Shown here: one piece after another, positions 1-7,984 of the stretch | How the letters are laid out: each line of letters opens with the position of its first letter | Position numbering within the stretch: position 1 is the first letter of the stretch | Position numbers and translations under genes: made by a program | Notes under the pieces: generated by a model | What the model was told of the DNA's origin: nothing | Databases searched by the model: none | The model's input: the letters and a program-made list of their open reading frames with translations, nothing else | Source of the DNA: Bacteroidales bacterium UBA4243 | GTDB lineage: Bacteria > Bacteroidota > Bacteroidia > Bacteroidales > F082 | DNA length: 64,000 nucleotides | Direction of reading: 5' to 3' | Assembly: GCA_002396205.1 (NCBI GenBank) | Contig: DGXB01000075.1 | Location: forward strand, 3,380-67,379

Positions 1-1
1 A

Positions 2-181
2 ATGAAAGCCAAGAAGGAACCCGAAAAGAAGTACACCATGAGCGAACTGCGCGAAATGGAAGAAAGCCAGCTTGACGAAATCATTGCCACCCGCAAGTAC
101 GTCAAGGAAGGCGACCGCCCATGTGCCGACCGTGGTGCAAAGATGTTGCTCATTATCGACAAACAAAACGGATGGAGGTGA
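2..181 (+). CDS. Small hypothetical phage protein (59 aa, start uncertain)
   Basis: Open frame of 59 codons from an ATG at base 2 to TGA at 179-181. Only one base precedes it, so the true start may lie outside the window. The product is highly charged (Lys/Glu-rich N-terminus, then a DEIIATRKYV stretch) with no recognisable domain. It is followed four bases later by the next small frame, as in the rest of this early operon. Function unknown. Confidence 0.5.
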   Translation: MKAKKEPEKKYTMSELREMEESQLDEIIATRKYVKEGDRPCADRGAKMLLIIDKQNGWR

Positions 182-184
182 GTG

Positions 185-334
185 ATGAAATGGAAAGTGT
201 TATTGCTGAATTACGATTCAGAATGGGTTGAGTACTGCAACTCACCTACGCTTCAATTCGCCATAGAAGCAAATGCCGACCTTCGTCGTAGAGGTTTTCA
301 GGAATATCAGACCCAATTGGTAAAATGTGAATAA
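185..334 (+). CDS. Small hypothetical phage protein (49 aa)
   Basis: ATG at 185 lies three bases after the previous stop, and the frame ends with TAA at 332-334. The 49-residue product starts MKWKVLLLNYDSEW and is mixed alpha/beta in composition, without Cys pairs or membrane segments. Support is positional: same strand, tight spacing, no competing frame on this strand. Function unknown. Confidence 0.5.
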   Translation: MKWKVLLLNYDSEWVEYCNSPTLQFAIEANADLRRRGFQEYQTQLVKCE

Positions 335-353
335 CCATAAAAGGAGGCAACCA

Positions 354-911
354 ATGAAAATCCTTGACCTTATTCTGTGCCACAAGTGGTACGACATGAT
401 CAAGAGCGGCGAAAAGCCAGAGGAATACCGCGAAGAAACCGCCCATTGGTGCAGTCGAATCTGCAAATATGGGCGGGTGAAACGCGGCTTCGGAAAGAAG
501 AACTTCTGCAACATCGATTGTAATGTCCAACTCCCATCATGCAAGGCTGTAGTGCCTACCGACATTACCCATGTCCGCCTTCACCGTGGATATACCCAAA
601 CGACAATGCTAAAAGAGGTGGCCGGGATAAGTCGAGGCAAGGGAAAAGCCAAGTGGGGCGCACCCGACCACGAAACATTCATCATTAAATTTCGTAAAGC
701 CATGATATATAGCTACAATGGATACCAATTTGGCTTCGACGAATTTGGGTGTGCAGTATGTACATATAACGGAGAGCGTTCCGAACTTGACCCATTGCTG
801 CAGCAACTCGGAATAGATCTGAGTGGATGTGTCCCAACATTCACAAATATGGTTGAAGCTATAATAAAACACTTCCGCAATGTTGACCCACTAATTGACA
901 TACCCTTCTGA
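354..911 (+). CDS. ASCH-domain protein
   Basis: The start was placed at ATG 354 because AAGGAGG lies nine bases upstream; an in-frame ATG at 327 lacks this signal. The N-terminus (KILDLILCHKWYDMIKSGEK, then a PEEYRE motif) is the signature of the ASCH (ASC-1 homology) fold common in phage small genes, which resembles PUA-like RNA-binding domains. The 185-residue protein also has a central insertion rich in Lys/Arg and a C-terminal helical part with PLLQQLGIDL. Molecular role in phage is not established; RNA or nucleotide binding is the family-level expectation. Confidence 0.75.
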   Translation: MKILDLILCHKWYDMIKSGEKPEEYREETAHWCSRICKYGRVKRGFGKKNFCNIDCNVQLPSCKAVVPTDITHVRLHRGYTQTTMLKEVAGISRGKGKAKWGAPDHETFIIKFRKAMIYSYNGYQFGFDEFGCAVCTYNGERSELDPLLQQLGIDLSGCVPTFTNMVEAIIKHFRNVDPLIDIPF

Positions 912-914
912 CCT

Positions 915-1073
915 ATGAAAAAGCAACAGAAATACAGCATCGTGATGGATATGCGAAACAACTACAGCGTGGTATTGCGCGGTACCAGCATTGCAGTCTA
1001 CCGAAGCGAGAACCACGGCCAAGCCGGTCTTGAAGACTGTCAGGACTGGCTTGCCAAACAGCCGGAGGAATGA
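915..1073 (+). CDS. Small hypothetical phage protein (52 aa)
   Basis: ATG at 915 follows the ASCH stop by three bases; TGA at 1071-1073. The 52-residue product reads as a short beta-rich segment (YSIVMDMRNNYSVVLRG) followed by an acidic helix ending WLAKQPEE. No family recognised. Position inside a gapless operon is the main support. Confidence 0.55.
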   Translation: MKKQQKYSIVMDMRNNYSVVLRGTSIAVYRSENHGQAGLEDCQDWLAKQPEE

Positions 1074-1076
1074 CCC

Positions 1077-1316
1077 ATGGAAAACACCTTGTTCGACATA
1101 GAGGAATACACCGACCCCGAAGTGCGCCGCATCATGCAGGGCAACACCTGCCGACACTGCGCCAATCGCCAAACGGTCAGGCAAGGCCACGACGGACGCA
1201 ACCGCCTGTCGGTCTGCACGGCCCACAAAAGCGGCCGAACCAAGAGCGGCTATCTCCGCGTCCGCGTCGACCAACCTGCTTGCATATTATTCACCAACAA
1301 AAACAACGCGAAATGA
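1077..1316 (+). CDS. Cys-containing small phage protein (79 aa)
   Basis: Runs from ATG 1077 to TGA 1316. A CRHC pair (residues 25-28) followed by two more separated cysteines (near 47 and 69) suggests a small zinc-binding fold, although spacing is irregular. The C-terminus is basic. Its stop overlaps the next start (ATGA). The long frame in the +2 register over the same bases was rejected except for its 3' part, which is the next gene. Confidence 0.6.
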   Translation: MENTLFDIEEYTDPEVRRIMQGNTCRHCANRQTVRQGHDGRNRLSVCTAHKSGRTKSGYLRVRVDQPACILFTNKNNAK

Positions 1317-1624
1317 AAGAGAAAGAACTGAAAATAAAAACATTCATGATTGATTCAAGACGCCCAACATGGCTGATTCAGCTTCTGTATGAAGTGAAGC
1401 AATGGTTTCCCTTCGAAGACATCAACGACATGTCATGCGACCAATGCTTCTCCTGGCTCGAACGCGCCATTGACGAAACGCACCTCATAAAACGAAACGC
1501 CAGGTACCGCCTAACGGATTGCGTAAGGAAAGAAATCAAAGGCAACAAGCTAACACTCTACACCCTCTATAAGGACAACCCTATGGTAGAGTTTGAGATA
1601 GCAGAGAAAGGAGGTGCCCAATGA
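1313..1624 (+). CDS. Hypothetical phage protein (103 aa)
   Basis: The start was chosen at ATG 1313, which overlaps the stop of the preceding gene by four bases. The frame extends further upstream (to 1070), but that part only mirrors the preceding gene. The product has a Trp/aromatic-rich centre (PTWLIQLLYEVKQWFPFEDI) and a possible winged-helix-like C-terminal half ending with a Gly-Gly tail. The final codons contain AAAGGAGGTG, which serves as ribosome-binding site for the next gene. Function unknown. Confidence 0.6.
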   Translation: MKEKELKIKTFMIDSRRPTWLIQLLYEVKQWFPFEDINDMSCDQCFSWLERAIDETHLIKRNARYRLTDCVRKEIKGNKLTLYTLYKDNPMVEFEIAEKGGAQ

Positions 1625-1881
1625 CACCTACCAATTTCTCAACCATCTCCAATCAGGAGTTGATGGATAAATTGGCTCAAATAGTCGTCAAACTAAAAGA
1701 ACACGCCGACGTCATCATTGTTGAACCTGCCGAAGCTACCGATATTCTTCTTGAAGCGAGGAACCGCATCGAAGCCTATGATCACGTAAAGGATTTATTC
1801 CAAAGGCCTGCATCCGCACAAATGAGTCTTGAAGTCTCACCCGATTTTAAACTTGAACTTAATCTGAAAGTCAAAAACTGA
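1621..1881 (+). CDS. Duplicated small phage protein, copy 1 (86 aa)
   Basis: Starts at 1621 with a four-base overlap and an AAAGGAGG signal just upstream. It is nearly identical to the gene at 3182-3457: both begin MTPT.FST and share LDKLAQ-type and ILLEARNRIEAYDHVKDLFQ segments. The middle of the protein diverges most. The duplication spans the whole gene plus its upstream signal. No known domain; helical, probably a small regulatory or binding protein. Confidence 0.7.
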   Translation: MTPTNFSTISNQELMDKLAQIVVKLKEHADVIIVEPAEATDILLEARNRIEAYDHVKDLFQRPASAQMSLEVSPDFKLELNLKVKN

Positions 1882-1893
1882 AAGGAAAAAAAT

Positions 1894-2754
1894 ATGGAAA
1901 ATAATAAAATCACTTTGGCCGATGATGTTGCCTTCTTCAAGAGGCTTGCGCAATTCAAACGCGAAGGCGACAATCACTCGCCCGATGCTTTCAACGAAGT
2001 GGCAAGAGAACTTTTCGGTATGTCCGTCAAGGAGGCTCAAATGCTCTACACCAAGTACAACCGTATCGCCAATGGCGCATGGTATTGGAATGACGACCAA
2101 GTTGATGAGACAATCGAGACACTATCCAAGGCACAACAAGTATTGGAGCATTCGATGAAACTGAAACCTGCCGACACATACCGTAGTATTGAGTCGTTTC
2201 TGGGAAGAGAGCCTTACGACGATAAAAACCGAATCGGTGTATGGGCAAAGTATAATGGTGGAGAGCCACAGTTGTTTGAATACTGGCTCACTTCGCCAAA
2301 GAACTTGGCAATGATTGCCGACATGGAACGCCGCGATGATGTGGAAATCCTATGCATCGTTCCTTGGGTGGACTCCATCAGCGACTTGCGCGATTGCATG
2401 AACGACATGAACGGCAAAACAACAATGCATGTGTATGATGGCGACTTGTTTGTGCTATTGAACCATGGCACTGACAACTATTGGAACAAGCCAGGAGAAA
2501 ACGGCGTTTATGTGTGCTTATGGGGAGCCTATCGCCGACTGCTTTATACTGTCGGGCGTGGCTATTTGACAATTGATAACGAGGCCAATGTCGCCAGCAT
2601 AGAGGACGAGGATGATAAATATGGTAATGTATTCTGCTTCGCTAACGGCCGTTGGAATCATCATCTTCTCACAATGGAACATCAGTGGAAGCGAATCGGC
2701 AACATCCATGTTGACATCACCCTGCTTCAGGAACGGAAAGGAGGTGCTCAATGA
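1894..2754 (+). CDS. Uncharacterised phage protein (286 aa)
   Basis: Begins MENNKITLADDVAFFKRL with a weak AAAGGAAA upstream. The protein is acidic, soluble and rich in Trp/Tyr, with no transmembrane segment or catalytic motif that I recognise. The last codons again carry AAAGGAGGTG and the stop overlaps the YopX-like gene by four bases. The same C-terminal ending (K-G-G-A-Q) closes three neighbouring proteins because it encodes the Shine-Dalgarno of the next gene. Confidence 0.65.
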   Translation: MENNKITLADDVAFFKRLAQFKREGDNHSPDAFNEVARELFGMSVKEAQMLYTKYNRIANGAWYWNDDQVDETIETLSKAQQVLEHSMKLKPADTYRSIESFLGREPYDDKNRIGVWAKYNGGEPQLFEYWLTSPKNLAMIADMERRDDVEILCIVPWVDSISDLRDCMNDMNGKTTMHVYDGDLFVLLNHGTDNYWNKPGENGVYVCLWGAYRRLLYTVGRGYLTIDNEANVASIEDEDDKYGNVFCFANGRWNHHLLTMEHQWKRIGNIHVDITLLQERKGGAQ

Positions 2755-3185
2755 GAACAATTAGATTCAGAGGGAAGCGAATTGCCAACGGCAATTGGAT
2801 TTATGGAGATTTATTCCGTGAAATAGCCTTTACTCCAACCAGAAGAAAGAAAAAGTCCGAATACAGCGGGTTTTGGGCGATTCAAACTGAAACGCCAGAT
2901 GGAATTAAGTCTTATAGCGTTGACCCCGAAACCGTCGGCCAGTTCACAGACATAAAAGACGGCAAAGGAACCGAAATCTATAAGGACGACATTATTGAAG
3001 TCACATTGCGACATAACAAGGAAACTGTATCGACCTACATCGCCGTCGTTGACCAAAAAGAAGGAGCTTTCGGCTTCAAAAACAAACAAGGCTTCTGCCC
3101 ATTCTACGGGCAAATCCATGAAAACTATAGGGTAATCGGCAACATTCACGACAACCCCGAGCTGATGAAAGGAGGTGCCCAATGA
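2751..3185 (+). CDS. YopX-family protein
   Basis: The N-terminus RTIRFRGKRIANGNWIYGDL and the later QFTDIKDGKGTEIYKDDII segment are hallmark positions of the YopX family (phage TIGR01671-type), small beta-barrel proteins frequent in Gram-positive and Bacteroidetes phages. The C-terminal NYRVIGNIHDNPEL also matches. The length of 144 aa is usual. No function is established for the family. It sits between two duplicated genes in a gapless operon. Confidence 0.9.
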   Translation: MRTIRFRGKRIANGNWIYGDLFREIAFTPTRRKKKSEYSGFWAIQTETPDGIKSYSVDPETVGQFTDIKDGKGTEIYKDDIIEVTLRHNKETVSTYIAVVDQKEGAFGFKNKQGFCPFYGQIHENYRVIGNIHDNPELMKGGAQ

Positions 3186-3457
3186 CACCTACCAAATTCT
3201 CAACCCTCACCAATCAGGAGGTGATGGACAAATTGGCTCAAATAGTCGTCAAACTAAAAGACAACTCCACCGTTCTCGTTGTTGAACCATACGATGCTTC
3301 AGATATTCTTCTTGAAGCGAGGAACCGCATCGAAGCCTATGATCACGTAAAGGATTTATTCCAAAGGCCTGCTTACGCACAAATGAGTCTTGAAATCTCA
3401 TCCGATTTTAGACTTGAACTTAATCTGAAAGTCAAAAACGGAGTATATGCACAATGA
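3182..3457 (+). CDS. Duplicated small phage protein, copy 2 (91 aa)
   Basis: Paralogue of 1621-1881. The first 28 residues and residues 40-86 are almost the same, while the centre (HADVIIVEPAEAT in copy 1, NSTVLVVEPYDAS here) has diverged. Five residues are added at the C-terminus. It starts with the same overlapping stop/start and the same AAAGGAGG signal, so a block including the 3' end of the upstream gene was probably copied. Confidence 0.7.
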   Translation: MTPTKFSTLTNQEVMDKLAQIVVKLKDNSTVLVVEPYDASDILLEARNRIEAYDHVKDLFQRPAYAQMSLEISSDFRLELNLKVKNGVYAQ

Positions 3458-3678
3458 AACGAGCAAACCTTTGCCATATCACCTTCACCGGCATTGATGC
3501 CAGGACCGATGTCAGAGCCTTACACGAAATACAGCGCGAGTTCCCAATTGCAGAGTTCCTTCACCTGACACGAACCTGGTGCAATACTACATCGGCACAC
3601 TGCACACGCCCTGACGGACATTCAATGACACACTTAACAACAGAATGTGGCATAGAGCCACCCAAGACACATGATTAA
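3454..3678 (+). CDS. Short protein, possibly truncated (74 aa)
   Basis: Overlaps its predecessor by four bases and the methyltransferase start by eight. The first 35 residues (HITFTGIDARTDVRALHEIQ) resemble the N-terminus of a longer phage family of about 200 aa with the pattern ITFTG.D.RTD. The remainder is His/Thr/Cys-rich and does not continue that family. This is a likely truncation or 3' replacement. The resemblance is from memory and not verified. Confidence 0.45.
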   Translation: MKRANLCHITFTGIDARTDVRALHEIQREFPIAEFLHLTRTWCNTTSAHCTRPDGHSMTHLTTECGIEPPKTHD

Positions 3679-5269
3679 ATTATTATACATCGACCTCTTC
3701 TGTGGTGCCGGTGGCACCACCACGGGCGTTGAAGCCGCCCGCATTGGCGGCGAGAAATGCGCCATCGTGGTCGCCTGCGTCAACCACGATGCCAACGCTA
3801 TTGCCAGCCACGCCGCCAACCATCCCGACGCGCTGCACTTCACCGAGGACATCCGCACCCTCGACATTGCGCCATTGGCCGCTCACCTGGCCAAGTGCCG
3901 CAAACTCTATCCTGGTGCCAAGGTGGTGTTGTGGGCCAGCCTCGAATGTACCAACTTCTCGAAAGCCAAGGGAGGCTTGCCGCGTGATGCCGACAGTCGT
4001 ACCCTTGCCGAACACCTCTTTAGATATATTGAAGTGCTCAATCCCGATTATATCCAGATTGAGAATGTCGAAGAGTTTATGTCGTGGGGCGACATGGACG
4101 AGAAAGGAAAGCCCATCAGCCGCGACAAAGGCCGCTGCTATATGCGATGGGTGAACCGTGTGCGCAGTTACGGCTACTACTTCGACCACCGCATTCTTAA
4201 TGCCGCCGACTTCGGGGCCTACACCAGCCGCAAACGCTTCTTTGCCATCTTCGGCAAGAAAGGTCTGCCGGTGGTGTTTCCCGTGGCCACCTATTCCAAG
4301 AAAGGCAACGAGGGTCTGGAGATCTTCGGCGACACGATGTACCGCAAATGGAAGCCCGTGCGCGAAGTGCTTGACCTCGAAGACGAAGGTGAGAGCATCT
4401 TTGGCCGAAAGAAACCGCTTTGCGAAAAGACCCTTGAACGCATCTATTCCGGACTGATCAAGTTTGTGGCTCACGGCACAGACAACTTCCTTGTGAAATA
4501 CAACTCGATGAACAAAAGGAACAAGTATGTCGCGCCTGGTACTGACGAGCCAGCACCAACAGTGGCCTGTCAGAACCGCCTCGGATTTGCCAAGGTGATG
4601 TTCCTCAGCAAACATTTCAGCGGCGACCCTGGCAGTAAAAACACCAGCGTAGAACAACCAGCCGGAACACTCACATGCAAATGTAACCAGTCTTTTGTCA
4701 CGGCTTTTTATGGCAACGGCTTCAACCGTTCCATCGAAGAGCCTGCACCGACACAGACCGCAAAAGACCGATTTGCCATGGTGACGACCACCCAGTTCTA
4801 TCAAAACGAGTATGGCGCAGGTGGCAAGTTGTCCGGTTTGGACAAACCAAATCCCACGGTAATGCCCACCCCGAAACAGAAACTTGTTTCGGTCAAGCAA
4901 TACCTCGCCAATCCGTTCTCGTTCAAGAGCGATGGCGGCAGCATCGACCAACCTTGCTTCACCCTGATAGCCCGCATGGATAAGATGCCGCCGTACCTCG
5001 TCACCACGAAAGAAGGCATCGGCATTGCCATCTTCGAGGATGACTCGCCGATGACTCGCCGCATCAAGGAGTTCATGGCCTTGTATGAAATCGTCGACAT
5101 CCGTATGAGGATGCTGAAGGTGGATGAACTGAAACGCATCATGGGTTTCCCGTCAGATTATATCCTCATCGGGACCCAGAGCGAACAAAAAAAGTACATC
5201 GGCAACGCCGTGGAGGTCAACATGGCCAAGGCGTTAGTCGAGACACTCGCTAAAGTTGTAAGAGCATGA
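3671..5269 (+). CDS. C5-cytosine DNA methyltransferase with divergent catalytic motif
   Basis: Transfers methyl from SAM to cytosine C5. Motif I is DLFCGAGG (residues 8-15). The catalytic loop reads LECTNFSKAKGG with Cys93, where most enzymes have PCQ. Motif VI is ENVEEF (from residue 131). A C-terminal conserved block (LKVDELKRIMGFPSDY, then YIGNAVEV) matches motifs IX-X. Between about residues 285 and 440 there is a five-fold repeat with a core of the type E/D-x-P-x-P-T (292-297, 328-333, 357-361, 391-396, 426-431) where the target-recognition domain belongs. No restriction gene is adjacent, so this is probably an orphan protective methylase. Its stop overlaps the next methyltransferase by four bases. 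Confidence 0.9.
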   Translation: MIKLLYIDLFCGAGGTTTGVEAARIGGEKCAIVVACVNHDANAIASHAANHPDALHFTEDIRTLDIAPLAAHLAKCRKLYPGAKVVLWASLECTNFSKAKGGLPRDADSRTLAEHLFRYIEVLNPDYIQIENVEEFMSWGDMDEKGKPISRDKGRCYMRWVNRVRSYGYYFDHRILNAADFGAYTSRKRFFAIFGKKGLPVVFPVATYSKKGNEGLEIFGDTMYRKWKPVREVLDLEDEGESIFGRKKPLCEKTLERIYSGLIKFVAHGTDNFLVKYNSMNKRNKYVAPGTDEPAPTVACQNRLGFAKVMFLSKHFSGDPGSKNTSVEQPAGTLTCKCNQSFVTAFYGNGFNRSIEEPAPTQTAKDRFAMVTTTQFYQNEYGAGGKLSGLDKPNPTVMPTPKQKLVSVKQYLANPFSFKSDGGSIDQPCFTLIARMDKMPPYLVTTKEGIGIAIFEDDSPMTRRIKEFMALYEIVDIRMRMLKVDELKRIMGFPSDYILIGTQSEQKKYIGNAVEVNMAKALVETLAKVVRA

Positions 5270-5742
5270 CCAACGACGGTAAGCCCATATTAGACGCATG
5301 TTGTGGAAGCCGGATGTTCTGGTTTGACAAAGACAATCCTTTCGTGGAGTTTATGGACATCCGCGATGAGGAAGTCTATTTGTCAGACGGGCAACTGGTG
5401 ATAGTTCACCCGAACACTATCGGCGACTTTACCAATATGCCTTTCCCGGACAACAGCTTCAAGATGGTCGTCTTCGACCCGCCTCATCTTGTTTGGGCTG
5501 GAAAAGCAGCCAACTTCTACAAAAGGTTTGGCAAACTCGATAAAGACTGGCAGCAAGAATTGACCATGGGCTTCAAGGAATGCTTTCGCGTCCTAGAACC
5601 TTACGGCGTTCTCATCTTCAAATGGGCTGAAATCCAACTGAAGCTGAAAACCGTCCTCGCTTTAACAGACGAAAAGCCGCTCTTTGGCCACAAGCGCGGC
5701 AAAACCTTTTGGGTGGCCTTCATGAAATTTCCAAAACAATAA
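5266..5742 (+). CDS. SAM-dependent methyltransferase (phage type)
   Basis: Compact 158-residue class I methyltransferase. It has a DACCGSRMFWF glycine-loop substitute near residue 10, an acidic FMDIRDE ribose-binding turn, and VVFDPPHLVW as motif IV. DPPH resembles the DPPY of N6-adenine or N4-cytosine enzymes, but target and product are unknown. The protein is the typical length for this phage family. It is translationally coupled to the cytosine methylase, suggesting a joint DNA-modification module. Confidence 0.8.
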   Translation: MTNDGKPILDACCGSRMFWFDKDNPFVEFMDIRDEEVYLSDGQLVIVHPNTIGDFTNMPFPDNSFKMVVFDPPHLVWAGKAANFYKRFGKLDKDWQQELTMGFKECFRVLEPYGVLIFKWAEIQLKLKTVLALTDEKPLFGHKRGKTFWVAFMKFPKQ

Positions 5743-5746
5743 CGCC

Positions 5747-5998
5747 ATGGGAAAGCTAACACTACCATCAGTTGTAAGAGTTTGTGCCAACGAAGCGATA
5801 CTTCCCCCCAATCAAGTAATCGAGGCCCAAAGAGCGTTGGTCAATGCTGTCAAAGGGATAATAGGAAGTACCGCAACCATGCCTGAAAAGAGGCCGCGCG
5901 TGTGCTCCCAATGCGGTGCCCCGCTCCATGGCCACACATGCGAATATTGCGGAACTGAATACAACGACAATCATGAAAATAGGAAGAATGATAATTGA
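5747..5998 (+). CDS. Zinc-ribbon protein (83 aa)
   Basis: The C-terminal half contains CSQCGAPLHGHTCEYCGTEY, a four-cysteine zinc ribbon (CxxC ... CxxC, residues about 53-70). The N-terminal half is a helical segment with ALVNAVKGIIG. Such ribbons usually bind nucleic acid or protein. It starts four bases after the methyltransferase. Confidence 0.65.
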   Translation: MGKLTLPSVVRVCANEAILPPNQVIEAQRALVNAVKGIIGSTATMPEKRPRVCSQCGAPLHGHTCEYCGTEYNDNHENRKNDN

Positions 5999-6212
5999 AG
6001 TGCAACTACTGCACGATATGATAAGAACCTCGTCCACGGGGGATTTTTTCGAAATAAGAAACGTGACGTGTTGGTGCTCAGGACCAAGATGTCATAGGCT
6101 TCAGAAGTCAAAAAAGCCAAATATAAGACGTGGATGGGCAATCTGTTTCGGAAAGCACATCCTGCATATCACAGCCTGGATGAGACCAAAAGATTGCATA
6201 AGTAAAATATAA
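5973..6212 (+). CDS. Doubtful small protein (79 aa)
   Basis: ATG at 5973 overlaps the zinc-ribbon gene by 26 bases in another frame. The product has a CWCSGPRCHRL cluster and a WAICFGKH segment and is basic. There is no strong ribosome-binding signal, and a good signal (AAAGGAG) precedes only the next gene. It may be real or a remnant. Confidence 0.35.
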   Translation: MKIGRMIIEVQLLHDMIRTSSTGDFFEIRNVTCWCSGPRCHRLQKSKKPNIRRGWAICFGKHILHITAWMRPKDCISKI

Positions 6213-6230
6213 CGAAAGGAGAATAACCCA

Positions 6231-6737
6231 ATGCCAACAAAATTTCCAATCGACTACGAGCCTGGCATAGTCCAAGGCTTCCTGATCAACAAAGAGACAG
6301 GACAGATGATTGCAGCCACACCATTGACTGAAATCGCCCCTAAACCGTGGCCAATAGATGACATCGAAACCGAGACCGAGCCGGAACCGCCTAAGTCGCT
6401 CACCCTCTCCGGCACCTTCACGCTGAAGACAAAGATGAAGGCCAACCAAAGGCGAAAACTCATCAGAGCTTTAAGCGGCAAACAGAAGCTGCCCCGTAAG
6501 CTGAAGAAAGCCTTCAAACACTTGGAATATAAACGGCCAAGATTTGAGGAAATCAAAATGCCAAACGGAGTAGGTTCAATCGCCCACATGGAAATCGGAC
6601 CCAAAGAAGGCTACCCGCACACCAAATGGATATGGAAAGCGGTGCATTTATTGAGAAAGAGAATGGCGATTGTGCGAAAAATTAAGCACCAAGGAACCAC
6701 ATCCAGAATGTATAATGACATATTCAAACCACTATGA
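6231..6737 (+). CDS. Duplicated basic phage protein, copy 1 (168 aa)
   Basis: Preceded by AAAGGAG. It is paralogous to 6934-7362: both have a short beta N-terminus ending in a Pro-Trp-Pro motif and an acidic linker. Both then have a basic helical core (LPRKLKKAFKH here, VPRKLKKALKH there) and a GPKEGYPHTKW motif. The strongly basic core suggests nucleic-acid binding. This copy carries an extra C-terminal 25 residues. Confidence 0.65.
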   Translation: MPTKFPIDYEPGIVQGFLINKETGQMIAATPLTEIAPKPWPIDDIETETEPEPPKSLTLSGTFTLKTKMKANQRRKLIRALSGKQKLPRKLKKAFKHLEYKRPRFEEIKMPNGVGSIAHMEIGPKEGYPHTKWIWKAVHLLRKRMAIVRKIKHQGTTSRMYNDIFKPL

Positions 6738-6937
6738 ACATCACCCAACAAAAAGAATACCGCTACCAATTCGCGGGAATGGCCATGCAGGCACTTTTGG
6801 AACCAGGAAATGCACAATTTTTAAGAGATATGGCATTCGACAACAATAAGCAATTCGCAAAAATGCTTGCAGAAAACGCGGTTTTTTACGCCGACGCCCT
6901 AATAGCCGAACTAGACAAGAAAGGAGAGAGGCCATGA
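6734..6937 (+). CDS. Small hypothetical phage protein (67 aa)
   Basis: Four-base overlap with the gene before and after. Helical protein with QFAGMAMQALLEPGNAQFLR and a second amphipathic helix (FAKMLAENAVFYADALIAEL). No family recognised. It sits between the two paralogues of the duplicated basic protein. Confidence 0.6.
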   Translation: MNITQQKEYRYQFAGMAMQALLEPGNAQFLRDMAFDNNKQFAKMLAENAVFYADALIAELDKKGERP

Positions 6938-7362
6938 ACGAGACAGTCCTACGTCGTGCCATCCTGATGGACCAGAAGACAGGCCAGCAGTTTGAAGTCA
7001 ACCTGCAATCCGACATCAACCCTTGGCCAACGGAACCTGACGAGGAAGAACTCGCACAGCCGATGGTATTCCACAACTCCGTCACCTTCAAGATGACAAA
7101 AAAAGACCAGCAAGCCTTCAAGCGCCTGATGCGAAAACAAAGCAAAGTGCCCCGCAAACTGAAGAAAGCCCTAAAACATGTTGGCTTCTTCAAAACCCCA
7201 ATGGAACGCGTTGAAACAGAAAACGGAGTCGCCTTCAAACAGACTGTTGGATTTGGCCCCAAGGACGGATACCCCTGCACCAAATGGGTGAAACGTGCCT
7301 GCCTGAAACTCAAAGCCGAAAGCATGAGAATCATTGAAAAACAACTCCAAACTGCCAACTGA
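6934..7362 (+). CDS. Duplicated basic phage protein, copy 2 (142 aa)
   Basis: Second copy of the family at 6231-6737, with the same order: Thr-Gly-Gln turn, NPWPTEPDEEE acidic linker, PRKLKKALKH basic helix and FGPKDGYPCTKW. The copies are clearly diverged, so the duplication is older than that of 1621/3182. Overlapping starts and stops tie it to the same operon. Confidence 0.65.
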   Translation: MNETVLRRAILMDQKTGQQFEVNLQSDINPWPTEPDEEELAQPMVFHNSVTFKMTKKDQQAFKRLMRKQSKVPRKLKKALKHVGFFKTPMERVETENGVAFKQTVGFGPKDGYPCTKWVKRACLKLKAESMRIIEKQLQTAN

Positions 7363-7363
7363 A

Positions 7364-7903
7364 ATGAAAATCACCTATCCAGAATGCCAAATCGAAATCA
7401 GCGTCGATGAAGTCATCGAACTGAACAATTACTATGAGGAACAAAAAACTGTGATAACATGCCGCCCTCCCGAACTCCACGGACTAAACCCTGTTGACTT
7501 CGACAAATTCCGCCTCAACGTAAAGGATAAAGAATGGCAGGAAGAGACACTGAAGGACAGACTCGGCAAGCTACACAAGCAGCTGCTAGACATCACCGAC
7601 CCCAACCACCACGGCGACGGTATCGAGCATCTGATTCATGAGGAATCCGCTCCAGAGTCGCAGGATCCAGAGCGGGAACCCGAAGAAGACCCCACACCAA
7701 CCTTCGAGCCTGGCGGCATCATCAGCTCCGGCGACGACATGCCAAAGCCAAAGCCCTATCCCAACCTGACAGACCATGAAGCCATCATCCCAAGGCAAGA
7801 TGTCGGAGGACCAATCTCTAGTGTTAGATTCAACATAGGGAAGCCAAATCCCTATCCCACAAAAGAAGCCCCAACCCCCGTCGAAAGTACGAAATCCCGT
7901 TAG
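7364..7903 (+). CDS. Pro/Glu-rich hypothetical phage protein (179 aa)
   Basis: I chose ATG 7364, directly after the previous stop, over an upstream TTG at 7334 that would overlap by 29 bases. The N-terminal 60 residues look folded (MKITYPECQIEISVDEVIEL); the C-terminal half is a disordered acidic and proline-rich tail with two copies of a KPxPYP element. No family recognised. It is followed by an 81-base AT-rich gap. Confidence 0.55.
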   Translation: MKITYPECQIEISVDEVIELNNYYEEQKTVITCRPPELHGLNPVDFDKFRLNVKDKEWQEETLKDRLGKLHKQLLDITDPNHHGDGIEHLIHEESAPESQDPEREPEEDPTPTFEPGGIISSGDDMPKPKPYPNLTDHEAIIPRQDVGGPISSVRFNIGKPNPYPTKEAPTPVESTKSR

Positions 7904-7984
7904 CACGTCAGCACGAAAGTACGATAGCACGATAACCCTAAAATCTTGAAATCTAAAATTCTCAATTATCAATTCTCAATTATC
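7904..7984. repeat. Short intergenic repeats (AGCACG motifs and AATTCTCAATTATC)
   Basis: The gap contains AGCACG-type units (CACGTCAGCACGAAAG, ACGATAGCACGATAA) and a tandem of AATTCTCAATTATC. The AGCACG units recur at 8800-8825 (GATAGCACGTCAGCACGATA) at the end of another gene. A related low-complexity run (TGAACAACTGAACAACT) fills 8832-8865. They resemble simple intergenic repeats; no promoter box is evident. Confidence 0.4.

Noticed and set aside
3683..4951. 422-codon minus-strand frame inside the methyltransferase gene
   Set aside because: It mirrors a well-supported methyltransferase and encodes no recognisable protein; the same applies to long minus-strand frames at 8809-9768, 10066-10947, 15000-16271, 24473-25348, 41843-42754, 49949-51370 and 60094-61245.
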